From: Sporolactobacillus sp. Y61
Lineage (GTDB): Bacteria > Bacillota > Bacilli > Bacillales > Sporolactobacillaceae
Reading direction: 5' to 3'
Length of the DNA: 64,000 nt
Assembly: GCF_040529185.1 (NCBI RefSeq)
Contig: NZ_CP159510.1
Coordinates: 1,488,001 to 1,552,000 of the forward strand
Shown here: one piece after another, positions 31,725-39,826 of the stretch
Layout of the letters: every line of letters begins with the position of its first letter
Position numbering within the stretch: the first letter of the stretch is position 1
Notes under the pieces: model-generated
What the model was told of the DNA's origin: nothing
Database searches by the model: none
The model's input: the letters and a program-made list of their open reading frames with translations, nothing else
Program-made: the position numbers and the translations under genes

Positions 31725-33137
31725 ATGACGGAAAAAGTAAAGGTCAGGCCGAATAAGGAAGATTTTCTGAAAGACCTGTCGGCGCTCATTGCCATTAAAA
31801 GTACGAAGGAGAGTTCAGAAGCGAAAGACGGAGCCCCGTTTGGTCCCGGACCGCTTGCGGCATTAAATCACATGCTTGAACTCGGTAAACGCGACGGCTT
31901 CCGGACAAAAAACCTGCTGGGCTACGCGGGGTATATTGAATACGGACCGGAAGATGCTGAGGACTATATTGCCGTCCTTGGACATGTCGATGTCGTGCCG
32001 GCGACAGGTAACTGGTCACATGACCCTTTTACCCTGTATCAGGAGGGCGACACGCTCTATGCCCGCGGCGCAATCGATGACAAAGGGCCCACATTAGCGG
32101 CGTACCATGCCCTCAAATCCCTGAAAGCGTCCGGCCTGCCGATCAGGCACCGGATCCGGCTGGTTATCGGTACGGATGAGGAGAGTGGCTGTGAATGCCT
32201 GATTAAGTACAACGAGCTTGAACCGATGTCGCTGTTCGGTTTCGCGCCGGATGCCGAGTTTCCGTTGATCTTCGCTGAAAAAGGGCGGATCTTTGCCCGC
32301 ATCGATGTACCGGGGGAAGAGGAGGCAGGCGCTGTCCAACTGGCGGAGTTTACCTCCGGAGAGCGGGTGAACATGGTCCCGGATCATGCGTATGCGGTGC
32401 TTTCAGGAGCTGAAGTAGAAAAATGGGCGAATGAGGCGAAGCAAAAATTAAACGATCAGGGGACCCCTTTTTCAGCAGAAAAAACAGCTGGAGGGGTCAA
32501 ACTGACGGTTAAAGGGAAGTCCGCCCATGGGTCACAGCCGGCGGACGGCATTAATGCGTCCTTTCTCCTTGCATCAGCCCTTAGAGAGATTCCATTTGCC
32601 TCATCGGAAAAAGCCTTCATCTCACTCCTGGCTGATACGCTGAATCGTGATTTTTCCGGTGAACGGCTCCATGTCGCTTTCAGTGATGACATTTCAGGAG
32701 ACCTGACGGTAAACGCGGGACTCTCCCGCTACAAAGGCGGTCAGGGGGGGTCAGTTTCTCTTGATCTTCGTTGCCCGATTAAAGCTGATTTGGAGCAGAC
32801 GGCAGAAACGCTGACACAGACAGTAGAAGGCTTCGGTTTCAAAATCGGCAGGCTTGAGAAGAGCAAGCCGCTCTATATGGATCCGAAGCTGCCGGGTGTA
32901 CAGATTCTGAAGCGGGTGTATGAAGAACACATGGGCCAGAAAGATGTGACGCTCCTGACCTCCGGCGGCGGGACCTACGCCCAGTATCTCGACGCAGGTG
33001 TAGCCTTTGGCGCCTGCATGCCGGGTTATCCGTATACCGGCCATCAGGTGGACGAGCATGTCAGACTGCATGATCTCCTGAAGGCATCGGAAATTTATGC
33101 AGATGCCATGTATGAACTCGGAAATTTGGAGAAATAA
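31725..33137 (+). CDS. pepV: PepV-type dipeptidase (M20 family)
   Basis: 470 residues, the length of Lactobacillus PepV. Metal ligands are in 'VLGHVDVVPATGNW', 'YARGAIDDKGPTLAA' and 'GTDEESGCECL'; 'GKSAHGSQPADGINA' is in the lid domain and 'GGGTYAQYLDAGVAFG' near the end. It splits dipeptides, including beta-Ala and D-Ala types, in the cytoplasm. The start 31725 is selected for AGAGGG eight bases upstream; the frame is open back to 31668, which overlaps manC. Confidence 0.93.
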   Translation: MTEKVKVRPNKEDFLKDLSALIAIKSTKESSEAKDGAPFGPGPLAALNHMLELGKRDGFRTKNLLGYAGYIEYGPEDAEDYIAVLGHVDVVPATGNWSHDPFTLYQEGDTLYARGAIDDKGPTLAAYHALKSLKASGLPIRHRIRLVIGTDEESGCECLIKYNELEPMSLFGFAPDAEFPLIFAEKGRIFARIDVPGEEEAGAVQLAEFTSGERVNMVPDHAYAVLSGAEVEKWANEAKQKLNDQGTPFSAEKTAGGVKLTVKGKSAHGSQPADGINASFLLASALREIPFASSEKAFISLLADTLNRDFSGERLHVAFSDDISGDLTVNAGLSRYKGGQGGSVSLDLRCPIKADLEQTAETLTQTVEGFGFKIGRLEKSKPLYMDPKLPGVQILKRVYEEHMGQKDVTLLTSGGGTYAQYLDAGVAFGACMPGYPYTGHQVDEHVRLHDLLKASEIYADAMYELGNLEK

Positions 33138-33152
33138 GCACTTCGAATAAAG

Positions 33153-33270
33153 TGAAACTTCAATCAGTGGGGGACTCTTTATCCTCCACTGATTGTTAGT
33201 TGAACTAATCGGGCAGCTGCGGGCAGTTGTCCCCACCTGCCCATGTTCATTTACCCTCATACTCCTGAAG
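33153..33270 (-). ncRNA. Structured repeat, HEARO/omega-RNA-like element (copy C, 5'-truncated)
   Basis: Minus-strand copy that keeps the middle and 3' part: ATGAGGGTAAATGAACATGGGCAGG, split in the others as GAGGGTAAATGAA, then ACTGCCCGCAGC, the hairpin CAATCAGTGG/CCACTGATTG and TGAAGTTTCA. The 5' ATGAACGGGCAGT block is missing, so the main stem cannot form. It looks like a decayed copy. Confidence 0.55.
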
Positions 33271-33367
33271 AGGAAAAACAGCAGAAAAAAAGGATAAAGT
33301 GTTTGACGGTTCGCAAAAAGTCGAATATATTGTTTTTAAAAGCTTTTTGTGAACGGGAGAGATGAGT

Positions 33368-34108
33368 ATGGGAGACAGGCCGGTAATCGGAGTGACGGCG
33401 AGCTTTGTCAAGAAGACCGATTTTTCTCTCGGACCTTATACACATCGTGATTATGTGACGGCCCTCTTAAACGCAGATGCTCTGCCGGTGATTTTGCCGA
33501 TTGCCCCGGAAGAGACGGCAGACGCTTATCTCAGCCTGTGTGACGGTATTATTTTCAGCGGCGGCGGGGATGTCGATCCGAGGTTTTTCGGCGAGTCGCC
33601 ATCCCTTTATCTGGATACATTCATCACGGAAAGAGACCGGATCGAATTCGCGCTGATGAAAAAAGCAGTTGCTGCGGGCAAGCCCATTCTGGGTATCTGC
33701 CGTGGCATGCAGGTGCTTAATGTGATGTATGGCGGTACGCTGGTGCAGGATCTGCCGACCGAATGGAAAAATCCATTGCAGCATGACCAGAAAGTGCCGC
33801 GGAAGAAGGCCAGCCACAGCGTGCGTCTGCTTTCGGGCAGCCGTCTTTCGGCACTTTTTGACGATAAAGAGTCGCTTTATGTGAACAGTCTTCACCATCA
33901 GGCGATTAAAAAACTGGCTGCGGGTTTTCGTTCGGCCGCTGTCGCACCGGACGGCGTAATTGAGGCCATTGAACACGAGACAAATGACCGGATTCTCGGT
34001 GTCCAGTGGCATCCTGAATCAATGGCTTCAGGCGGTGACCCGATGATGTGCCGTCTGTTCCGTCATTTTGTCAGTCAATGTGACCGGATTAAAGAAAAAA
34101 TGGTGTAA
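33368..34108 (+). CDS. Class I glutamine amidotransferase, gamma-glutamyl-GABA hydrolase (PuuD-like) family
   Basis: 246 residues of the peptidase C26 family. The nucleophile is expected at C111 in 'ILGICRGMQVLNV', with 'YVNSLHHQAI' and the His-Glu pair in 'GVQWHPESM'; 'DGIIFSGGGDVDPRFF' forms the oxyanion region. Family members remove gamma-linked glutamate, for example from gamma-glutamyl-GABA in putrescine breakdown or from other gamma-glutamyl amines. No other putrescine-degradation gene is adjacent, so the substrate is open. The ATG at 33368 has GGGAG eight bases upstream and is preferred to 33362. Confidence 0.9.
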   Translation: MGDRPVIGVTASFVKKTDFSLGPYTHRDYVTALLNADALPVILPIAPEETADAYLSLCDGIIFSGGGDVDPRFFGESPSLYLDTFITERDRIEFALMKKAVAAGKPILGICRGMQVLNVMYGGTLVQDLPTEWKNPLQHDQKVPRKKASHSVRLLSGSRLSALFDDKESLYVNSLHHQAIKKLAAGFRSAAVAPDGVIEAIEHETNDRILGVQWHPESMASGGDPMMCRLFRHFVSQCDRIKEKMV

Positions 34109-34111
34109 GGG

Positions 34112-34146
34112 ACAAACCGGAGCAGCTGAAGGCTGCTCCGGTTTGT
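34112..34146 (+). terminator. Strong hairpin after the amidotransferase gene
   Basis: ACAAACCGGAGCAGC pairs perfectly with GCTGCTCCGGTTTGT. There is no T-run, so it may be a transcript-end stabiliser rather than a classic terminator. Confidence 0.6.
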
Positions 34147-34280
34147 GCTGATATCAGATCCTCACCCGGGAAAACGGCACAAAAAAGACGTAAATTCCGG
34201 TTACTTTTCATGTGCGAGGCTGATAGGTTAAGGATGCTGAACATAACTTTTAAAAAAAATTTCCGGGGGATTGTTTTTTC

Positions 34281-34963
34281 ATGACAAAAGGGATTATCTG
34301 GCTGATTGCGAGCGTGCTGATAAATGCTTTTGGGAATGCACTGACCGTTAAGGCGGCTCTGGGATCTGCCCGTGGACGGCGGCAGGTCTGAATCTGGCCC
34401 ATGTTTCCGGGATAACAGTCGGAAACGCGCTGATTATCATGGGACTGGTCGTTCTGGTTGCTGATGATTTTCTGAGACGGCACTGGAACGGGATTAAAGA
34501 TGTTTTTAATTTTCTGTATCTGCTTTCATTCGGTTATGTGGTGGACCTCTGGCTTTTTGTCATACAGCGCGTGAGTATTGACGGGATCTTGTTCAGGGTC
34601 GTCGTCTGTGTATTCGGAGTCGTCTGTATCGGCGCAGCGCTTTCCATCTATTTTCGTGTCAATCTTTGCCTCCACCCTTTTGATGATCTGATGAAAATCC
34701 TCCGTGAAAAGTATTTGCATGGGAATGTCGTGCGCGCTCAGCGGATTTCACTTGGCATTCCGCTTTCCATCGCACTCATGATCGGTCTGTCGCAGCATCA
34801 GCTGATCGGGATCAGTCTCGGAACAGCGGTCAGCTTTTTATGTATGGGCTATTTTATCATATTCTTCGATAAAAGGCTGCACCTGTATCTGAATCGAAAA
34901 TGGACGTTCGGCCTGCATCTGCCGCATCGGAGGATGAGTAAAGCCGGCCATTTAAAATCCTGA
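34281..34963 (+). pseudogene. YczE/YitT-like integral membrane protein with frameshift
   Basis: The first frame reads 'MTKGIIWLIASVLINAFGNA' and reaches 'KAALGSA' before a premature stop. Adding one C to the run at 34369-34371 joins it to 'PWTAAGLNLAHVSGITVGNA' and the long downstream frame, giving about 227 residues with five or more membrane segments, as in the YczE family ('LGSAPWD' is a family motif). Function of the family is not established. All membrane segments remain intact, so a sequencing error is possible. It stands alone. Confidence 0.8.
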
Positions 34964-35185
34964 ACAGATTCATTTCAGTAAAGCAATTTTTATGCGTTGG
35001 TATTCCCAATTCAGTATGCAATCGTGCAGATGGACAGCTGTCAGGCAAATCTGATGCAGTTTTAATAAGCATTGAAAAATGGTGATGCCTCTGCCTTTTC
35101 CATTTCTAATAAAGTTCATTTTATCGTCATTTAGCCCATAGACAAAGCATGAATGTTGTTAACTGACTCAGGCAGCCCGGTTTAC

Positions 35186-36190
35186 TTAATCCTTTTGGAC
35201 AAATTTTTCATGATGTGTGCTCACCGTTGCCTGAGAGGGCGCCTCCGGATCCAAATCGTGCTTAATAGCATTAACTGCCGCAGCACCTTCAACGAAACCG
35301 ACAGCAATCAGGTAGAACTTGTTCGGATAAGAGGCAGCGTTGCCGATCGCAAAGATACCCTTAACGGAAGACTCCATCCGCTGATCGACCACTATCCCGT
35401 TATTTTCTATTGACAACCCCCAGTTTTCAATCCCGCCGAGCCCAAACCGGAACCCGTGATTAACAATGAGGGCATCCGCAGGAATCACTTTAGTCTGGCT
35501 CGTTTTCGTTTCCCGTATCGTCACGGATTGCAATTTATCCGAACCTGACAAGTCGATCAGTTCAGAATTAAGCTTCACATTAACTGAATGCTTTCTCAAT
35601 CGACGTACTTGGTGCTCCAATGCATGAGTAAACGAATCACCTCTGTACACGACTGTAACCTGCCTGCAAACCTGCGAAAGTTCAGCCGCCCAGTCTAGCG
35701 CGGCATCACCGCCACCGGAAATGACTACACGCTTGCCGGAAAATTGCCGGATCTGATGAACGGCATAGAACAGGCTGGTGTTTTCAAAGCGTTCCGCACC
35801 ATCAAGCTGCAATTTATTCACTTCAAATGTTCCACAGCCAACGGCTAAAATGATCTTACGTGTAACATGCACATCACCATTTGTGCTGGTCAACTGAAAA
35901 AGACCATCTTCCTGGACTTTAAGTCGATCAATCACCTGATTTTTTACAATTTTCGGCTGGAATGTTTTCGCCTGCTGTGTCAGTTGTTCAATCAGTTCTT
36001 CACCTCTGATTTTTACAATTCCGCCAACATCATAGATGCATTTTTCCGGATAGAAATGCGTGACAACGCCACCTAAATCAGGTTTTGCCTCAATCAGTTT
36101 TGTTTTCAGGGAACGCATGCCGCTGTAAAAAGCGGTGTAAAGTCCTGCTGGTCCTCCGCCAATAATCGTCACATCGTATAAATCGTTCAT
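35186..36190 (-). CDS. Ferredoxin/flavodoxin-NADP reductase-type flavoprotein (YumC/IruO-like)
   Basis: 334 residues of the thioredoxin-reductase-like FNR family. FAD motif 'DVTIIGGGPAGLYTAFYSG', NADPH motif 'VVISGGGDAALDWAAEL' and C-terminal 'GIFAIGNAASYPNKFYLIAVG' are present; the redox-active CxxC of thioredoxin reductase is absent, which separates it from TrxB. It is 87 bases downstream of the siderophore-binding lipoprotein gene and on the same strand, so it probably supplies electrons for releasing iron from imported siderophore or for a heme-degrading enzyme, as IruO does in Staphylococcus aureus. A general ferredoxin reductase role is the alternative. Confidence 0.85.
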   Translation of the reverse strand: MNDLYDVTIIGGGPAGLYTAFYSGMRSLKTKLIEAKPDLGGVVTHFYPEKCIYDVGGIVKIRGEELIEQLTQQAKTFQPKIVKNQVIDRLKVQEDGLFQLTSTNGDVHVTRKIILAVGCGTFEVNKLQLDGAERFENTSLFYAVHQIRQFSGKRVVISGGGDAALDWAAELSQVCRQVTVVYRGDSFTHALEHQVRRLRKHSVNVKLNSELIDLSGSDKLQSVTIRETKTSQTKVIPADALIVNHGFRFGLGGIENWGLSIENNGIVVDQRMESSVKGIFAIGNAASYPNKFYLIAVGFVEGAAAVNAIKHDLDPEAPSQATVSTHHEKFVQKD

Positions 36191-36277
36191 TGCTGTGCTC
36201 CTTTACTGTGAAGCTCATTTTCTTCAAAAATTTTTATGCATCAATGATTAACTCGTGCTTTCTCATATTGATGAAGA

Positions 36278-37294
36278 TCAGTGATACAGATCCGGATACA
36301 TATCTTTTGCCAGCTGTTCAAGCCCGTCCAGTGTATTGTAGCTGTAACTGAACAAATAATTATAATCCATGGTGTATACCTGCCTGTTTTTAATTGCTTT
36401 CATACTGGACAGTTTCGGATTGTTATAGAGCGCCTTTCTGATTTCATCCCTGTTATGATGCCATTCGAGAACGATCAGGACATCCGGATCCGACTGAACC
36501 AGAGTCTCAACACTGATATCCCCCCGCTTATGGGCAAATATATTATTTAGTTTAACCATCTGAAATGCTTTATTGAAAAAGGTTTCTCCATACGCAGGGT
36601 AAACATAGATATTGTTCAGATCCGACATATGCAGATACGCAAAAGATTGTGTCCTGGGGATTTTTGATAATTTGGAGGTAATCTTTTTCTGACGCTCTTT
36701 CAATTGATCGGAAAAAGCCTGTGCCCGATCCTGCACGTTGAATATTTTCCCGAGATTCCTGATGTCTGTGTAAATGGAATCAAATGAACCACCAGGAATA
36801 GAGGATTCAAGAACATAGGTTCCAATGCCCATATTATTCAGTGAGTCGATGGTACCGACACCCCAGTCTGCATTTTCAAACAATCCTCCGCGACTGACGA
36901 TGATATCCGGATTCGTTCCGATTGCTGCTTCTTTTCCCACATAAAAATGACTCAGTTTCTTCAGTGATTCATAATCAGAAGAGACAGATTTATCAGGAGT
37001 CCCGAAGTCTCCTCCGACACCAACAATTCGGTTTTTCAGCCCGAGATGAAGGAGCAACTCAGCGACGGTCCGTGTCGTTGCCATAATCCTTTTCGGTTCT
37101 TTTTGAAAGACCTGATCCTTCCCGTGCCATTCTGCGCTGCCTTCTGCTTTTGTATAGTTATGAACAGTGACCGGATAATGGGATGGATTGCTGCCTGCTT
37201 TCCCGTCTGATTCTTCTGTTGCTGAACTCCCACAGCCGGCAATAAGCAGAACCATGGCCAGAGAACCGGCGACCAATACTTTCAACTTATTCAT
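36278..37294 (-). CDS. Iron-siderophore/heme ABC transporter substrate-binding lipoprotein
   Basis: 338 residues with a lipoprotein signal peptide: 'VLLIAGCGSS' with the lipidated Cys at 21. It has the FecB/BtuF fold pattern, 'KRIMATTRTVAELLLHLGL' early and 'DVLIVLEWHHNRDE' in the C-lobe, joined by a long helix. It would catch a ferric siderophore, heme or cobalamin outside the membrane. The gene is in line with the ATPase and permease genes upstream in the transcript, 48 bp after the ATPase stop. The perfect Fur box before the permease favours iron. Confidence 0.9.
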   Translation of the reverse strand: MNKLKVLVAGSLAMVLLIAGCGSSATEESDGKAGSNPSHYPVTVHNYTKAEGSAEWHGKDQVFQKEPKRIMATTRTVAELLLHLGLKNRIVGVGGDFGTPDKSVSSDYESLKKLSHFYVGKEAAIGTNPDIIVSRGGLFENADWGVGTIDSLNNMGIGTYVLESSIPGGSFDSIYTDIRNLGKIFNVQDRAQAFSDQLKERQKKITSKLSKIPRTQSFAYLHMSDLNNIYVYPAYGETFFNKAFQMVKLNNIFAHKRGDISVETLVQSDPDVLIVLEWHHNRDEIRKALYNNPKLSSMKAIKNRQVYTMDYNYLFSYSYNTLDGLEQLAKDMYPDLYH

Positions 37295-37341
37295 TTTCTA
37301 TTCTCCCCTTTTGTGAAACAGTAAGTATTGCTTTTGAGTGA

Positions 37342-38103
37342 TCAGAACCCGTAAGCGAAACTGAGGCGATGGGTCACAGGATTTTCATAGGTTTGACATT
37401 TTATGTGGTACAGGGCTTCAATCGTTCCAGGTGTAAGTACCTCTTCCGGTTTTCCATGCGCATAAATTTCCCCGTCTTTAATTGCATACAAATAATCACA
37501 GTACATCACAGCCAGTTCAAGATCATGCAGAGCTGCAAGAACGCTGATACCCAGATGTTTCACGCAGTTCAGAATTTCATACTGGTAACGAATATCCAAG
37601 TGGTTTGTGGGTTCATCAAGGATCATGAGTTGCGGCTGCTGGGCTATGGTGCGTGCAAGAATCACGCGCTGCTTTTCACCGCCGGACAGTGACAGATAGC
37701 TGCGCTTGCGGTAATCGAGCAACTGAGTACGTCGCAGGGCCTCTTCGAAAATCTCATAGTCCTGTGCTTTGTCTGATTCAAGCAGTTTTTTATGCGGCGT
37801 CCTTCCCAGAAGGACCATCTGCTCAACTGTCAGGTCAAAGCTCATTTCATTAAACTGACCGACAACCCCCAGATGTTGCGACACCTTTTTTTCGGAACTC
37901 TTCAAAACATCCAGTTTATCCAGAAATATGGTTCCGCTTTGTGGCTGTATACTTTTATAGATACTTTTCAGCAGTGTTGACTTTCCACATCCGTTAGGAC
38001 CAATCAAGCCGACAAATTGCCTGTTTTTCACAAAGACAGAAACTTTATTGATAATTTCTTTTTTGCCTCTTCTCACCTTCAGGTCTTCTGCAGCGAGTTT
38101 CAT
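37342..38103 (-). CDS. FecE-type ABC transporter ATP-binding protein
   Basis: 253 residues. Walker A 'GLIGPNGCGKSTLLKS', Q-loop near 'GVVGQFNEMSF', signature 'LSLSGGEKQRVILAR', Walker B 'QLMILDEPTNHLD' and H-loop 'LAALHDLELA' are all intact. It powers iron-chelate import with the preceding FecCD permease (four bases apart) and the following lipoprotein. The ATG at 38103 follows an AGGATGAGG-type site. Confidence 0.94.
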   Translation of the reverse strand: MKLAAEDLKVRRGKKEIINKVSVFVKNRQFVGLIGPNGCGKSTLLKSIYKSIQPQSGTIFLDKLDVLKSSEKKVSQHLGVVGQFNEMSFDLTVEQMVLLGRTPHKKLLESDKAQDYEIFEEALRRTQLLDYRKRSYLSLSGGEKQRVILARTIAQQPQLMILDEPTNHLDIRYQYEILNCVKHLGISVLAALHDLELAVMYCDYLYAIKDGEIYAHGKPEEVLTPGTIEALYHIKCQTYENPVTHRLSFAYGF

Positions 38104-38107
38104 AACC

Positions 38108-39187
38108 TCATCCTCCGAAATTGTAGCCTTTTTTCACGATAATATAGATGAAGAGCGGGGCGCCGATTAAAGAAGTAAGAATACCGATCGGCAGGTCAAC
38201 ATTCGGGATCAGCGTTCGTGACAGAATATCTGCCCAGATGAGGAACAGACCGCCGACAAGTATGCTAGCCGGGACCAACCGCTTATGATTTGAGCCGAAG
38301 ATACCCCGGCAAATGTGCGGTACAATCAGTCCCACAAAACCGATTGTGCCGGTATAGGCAACCATTGTCCCTGTAATCAGCGCTGCAATAATCATATAAA
38401 TCTTGCGAAAGGCGCTCAGATTGATCCCAAGGGTAACAGCGGATTCATCACCGAGCAGCATGGTATTTAACACACGGTGCTGGAACAGAAAAATAAAACA
38501 GCCGCTCAGCACAACAACAGAGAGAATCGGAATTTTATCCCAGCTCGACTGAGCAAGGCTCCCCATTGTCCAGAATGTTACGTTCTTGATTCCCTCAGCA
38601 TTGTTGGAAAAGTAAATCACCAGACTGGCAAATGAACTGCAGAATGCACCAACCACGACACCGGAGAGAACGAGCTTCACTGAAGTTGCCCTGCCGCCAA
38701 TGCTCGAAAGCAAAAGCACTGCAGCTGATGTGACTGCTGCACCGACAAAAGCACCGAATGCTGTGCCAAAATTTGAAAAAAAAGCGCTTGCACCAAAACC
38801 GAAAAGGATGGCAACCGTTGCACCAAGTGAGGCACCTGAAGAAATTCCGATAATATAGGGATCTGCAAGCGGGTTCTGTACGACGGCCTGCATAACTGTC
38901 CCGCACAGGGAAAGTCCCATGCCGATCAGTAAAGCGAAAATAACCCGGGGCATTCGAATCTGATAGATGATATTGAGATAAGAATCCTCAGTCAGGCCGT
39001 CTATTGAACCAAGCCGGCCGTGGGTCAGAACATGCAGTAAAACATTCATTGACTGGTTGAACGGAATATGTACCTGTCCTGTTGATACCGAAAATACTGT
39101 CGATACAGCGATCAGAAAGAGAAGGAAAAGTAAGATCGGAAAGAAGAAACAACCAATGATATCATGCCCGGCTCCGCGTTTAATCAA
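38108..39187 (-). CDS. FecCD family iron-chelate ABC transporter permease
   Basis: 359 residues with about ten membrane helices. Family motifs 'QNPLADPYIIGISSGASLGA' and 'GTIGFVGLIVPHICRGIFG' are present, the latter contacting the ATPase. It is the first gene of the permease-ATPase-lipoprotein-reductase operon and is preceded at 39215-39233 by a perfect Fur box. Only one permease gene is visible, so it probably works as a homodimer. Confidence 0.94.
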   Translation of the reverse strand: MIKRGAGHDIIGCFFFPILLFLLFLIAVSTVFSVSTGQVHIPFNQSMNVLLHVLTHGRLGSIDGLTEDSYLNIIYQIRMPRVIFALLIGMGLSLCGTVMQAVVQNPLADPYIIGISSGASLGATVAILFGFGASAFFSNFGTAFGAFVGAAVTSAAVLLLSSIGGRATSVKLVLSGVVVGAFCSSFASLVIYFSNNAEGIKNVTFWTMGSLAQSSWDKIPILSVVVLSGCFIFLFQHRVLNTMLLGDESAVTLGINLSAFRKIYMIIAALITGTMVAYTGTIGFVGLIVPHICRGIFGSNHKRLVPASILVGGLFLIWADILSRTLIPNVDLPIGILTSLIGAPLFIYIIVKKGYNFGG

Positions 39188-39214
39188 ATGATCACCTCGC
39201 CATCCTGTTTAACT

Positions 39215-39233
39215 GATAATGATTATCATTATC
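39215..39233 (-). promoter_or_regulatory. Fur box
   Basis: GATAATGATTATCATTATC, a perfect 19-bp palindrome apart from the central base, matching the Fur consensus and 28 bp upstream of the permease start. It indicates repression of the uptake operon when iron is plentiful. Confidence 0.93.
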
Positions 39234-39292
39234 TAGTAAAATATTAAGCCTAATGATAAAAAAATTCAAGGGACACCAGAAATAAATTATTC

Positions 39293-39321
39293 TTGACATT
39301 TTGCATGTCAGTCGCAATAAT
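39293..39321 (+). promoter_or_regulatory. Promoter of the T-box leader
   Basis: TTGACA at 39293-39298 and AATAAT at 39316-39321, spacing 17 bp, directed towards the T-box and S-adenosylmethionine hydrolase gene. Confidence 0.7.
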
Positions 39322-39339
39322 AAGTGTTAATGAAAAACT

Positions 39340-39714
39340 TCGCGGCACCAGATTTTCACGGCCTGGATTGAACTCCGGCTGCACCGGGGTATGATCTCTG
39401 GAGTTTTATCATTTTAAAAATGTGTGAAAAAGCGATGATGAGAAGAAGTAGAAAACGCTGCTTTTCCGCAGAGAGCCTCCGTCCGGTGAGAGGGGGCAAA
39501 AGTAGCCTTTCGAACATGGCCTCAGAGCTGCGTGTCTGAATAACGGAATGACCGAAGTAAGACACGACGGGTAAGGATACCCGTTACAACAACCGGAGTA
39601 TAAGAACTGCACGGCAGTCCCGTACTTACTGAGGCCGGTAATGTGAGTTACCGGTGAATAAAGGTGGTTACACGAATTAAAACCTCGTCCTTATGATTAA
39701 GGACGGGGTTTTAA
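39340..39714 (+). ncRNA. T-box riboswitch, specifier probably AUG (Met)
   Basis: The 375-base leader has T-box landmarks in order: 'AGAAGAAGTAG' with the AGTA loop (about 39441), the stem I apical motif around 'AGAGAGCCTCCG...GGTGAGAGG', a specifier loop 'CGAACATGGCCTCAGAG' with candidate codon ATG at 39516-39518, an antiterminator T-box near GGTGGTTACACG (39663-39674) and a terminator AACCTCGTCCTT/AAGGACGGGGTTTT (39681-39714). TGGT in the T-box can pair with ACCA of a tRNA with discriminator A, as tRNA-Met has. The T-box core differs from the usual GGTGGTACCACG at two positions. Confidence 0.82.
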
Positions 39715-39735
39715 ATTTTCCGGCAAATAATAAAG

Positions 39736-39750
39736 TGAGGCTTCAATCAG
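39736..39750 (-). repeat. 3'-terminal fragment of the HEARO-like repeat (copy D)
   Basis: TGAGGCTTCAATCAG equals the terminal block of copies A and C (TGAAACTTCAATCAG) with two changes, preceded by the same TAAAG as in copy C. Only this end is left. Confidence 0.45.
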
Positions 39751-39826
39751 TAGGGCCTTACGGGATTAAAATTAGCTGAGAAAGAGACGGGACGCCGCGA
39801 AAAAAACAGAAGGAAAGGTGAAGAAC

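Noticed and set aside
39356..39612. Minus-strand frames within the T-box leader
   Set aside because: They are shadows of the structured RNA and have no translation signals.
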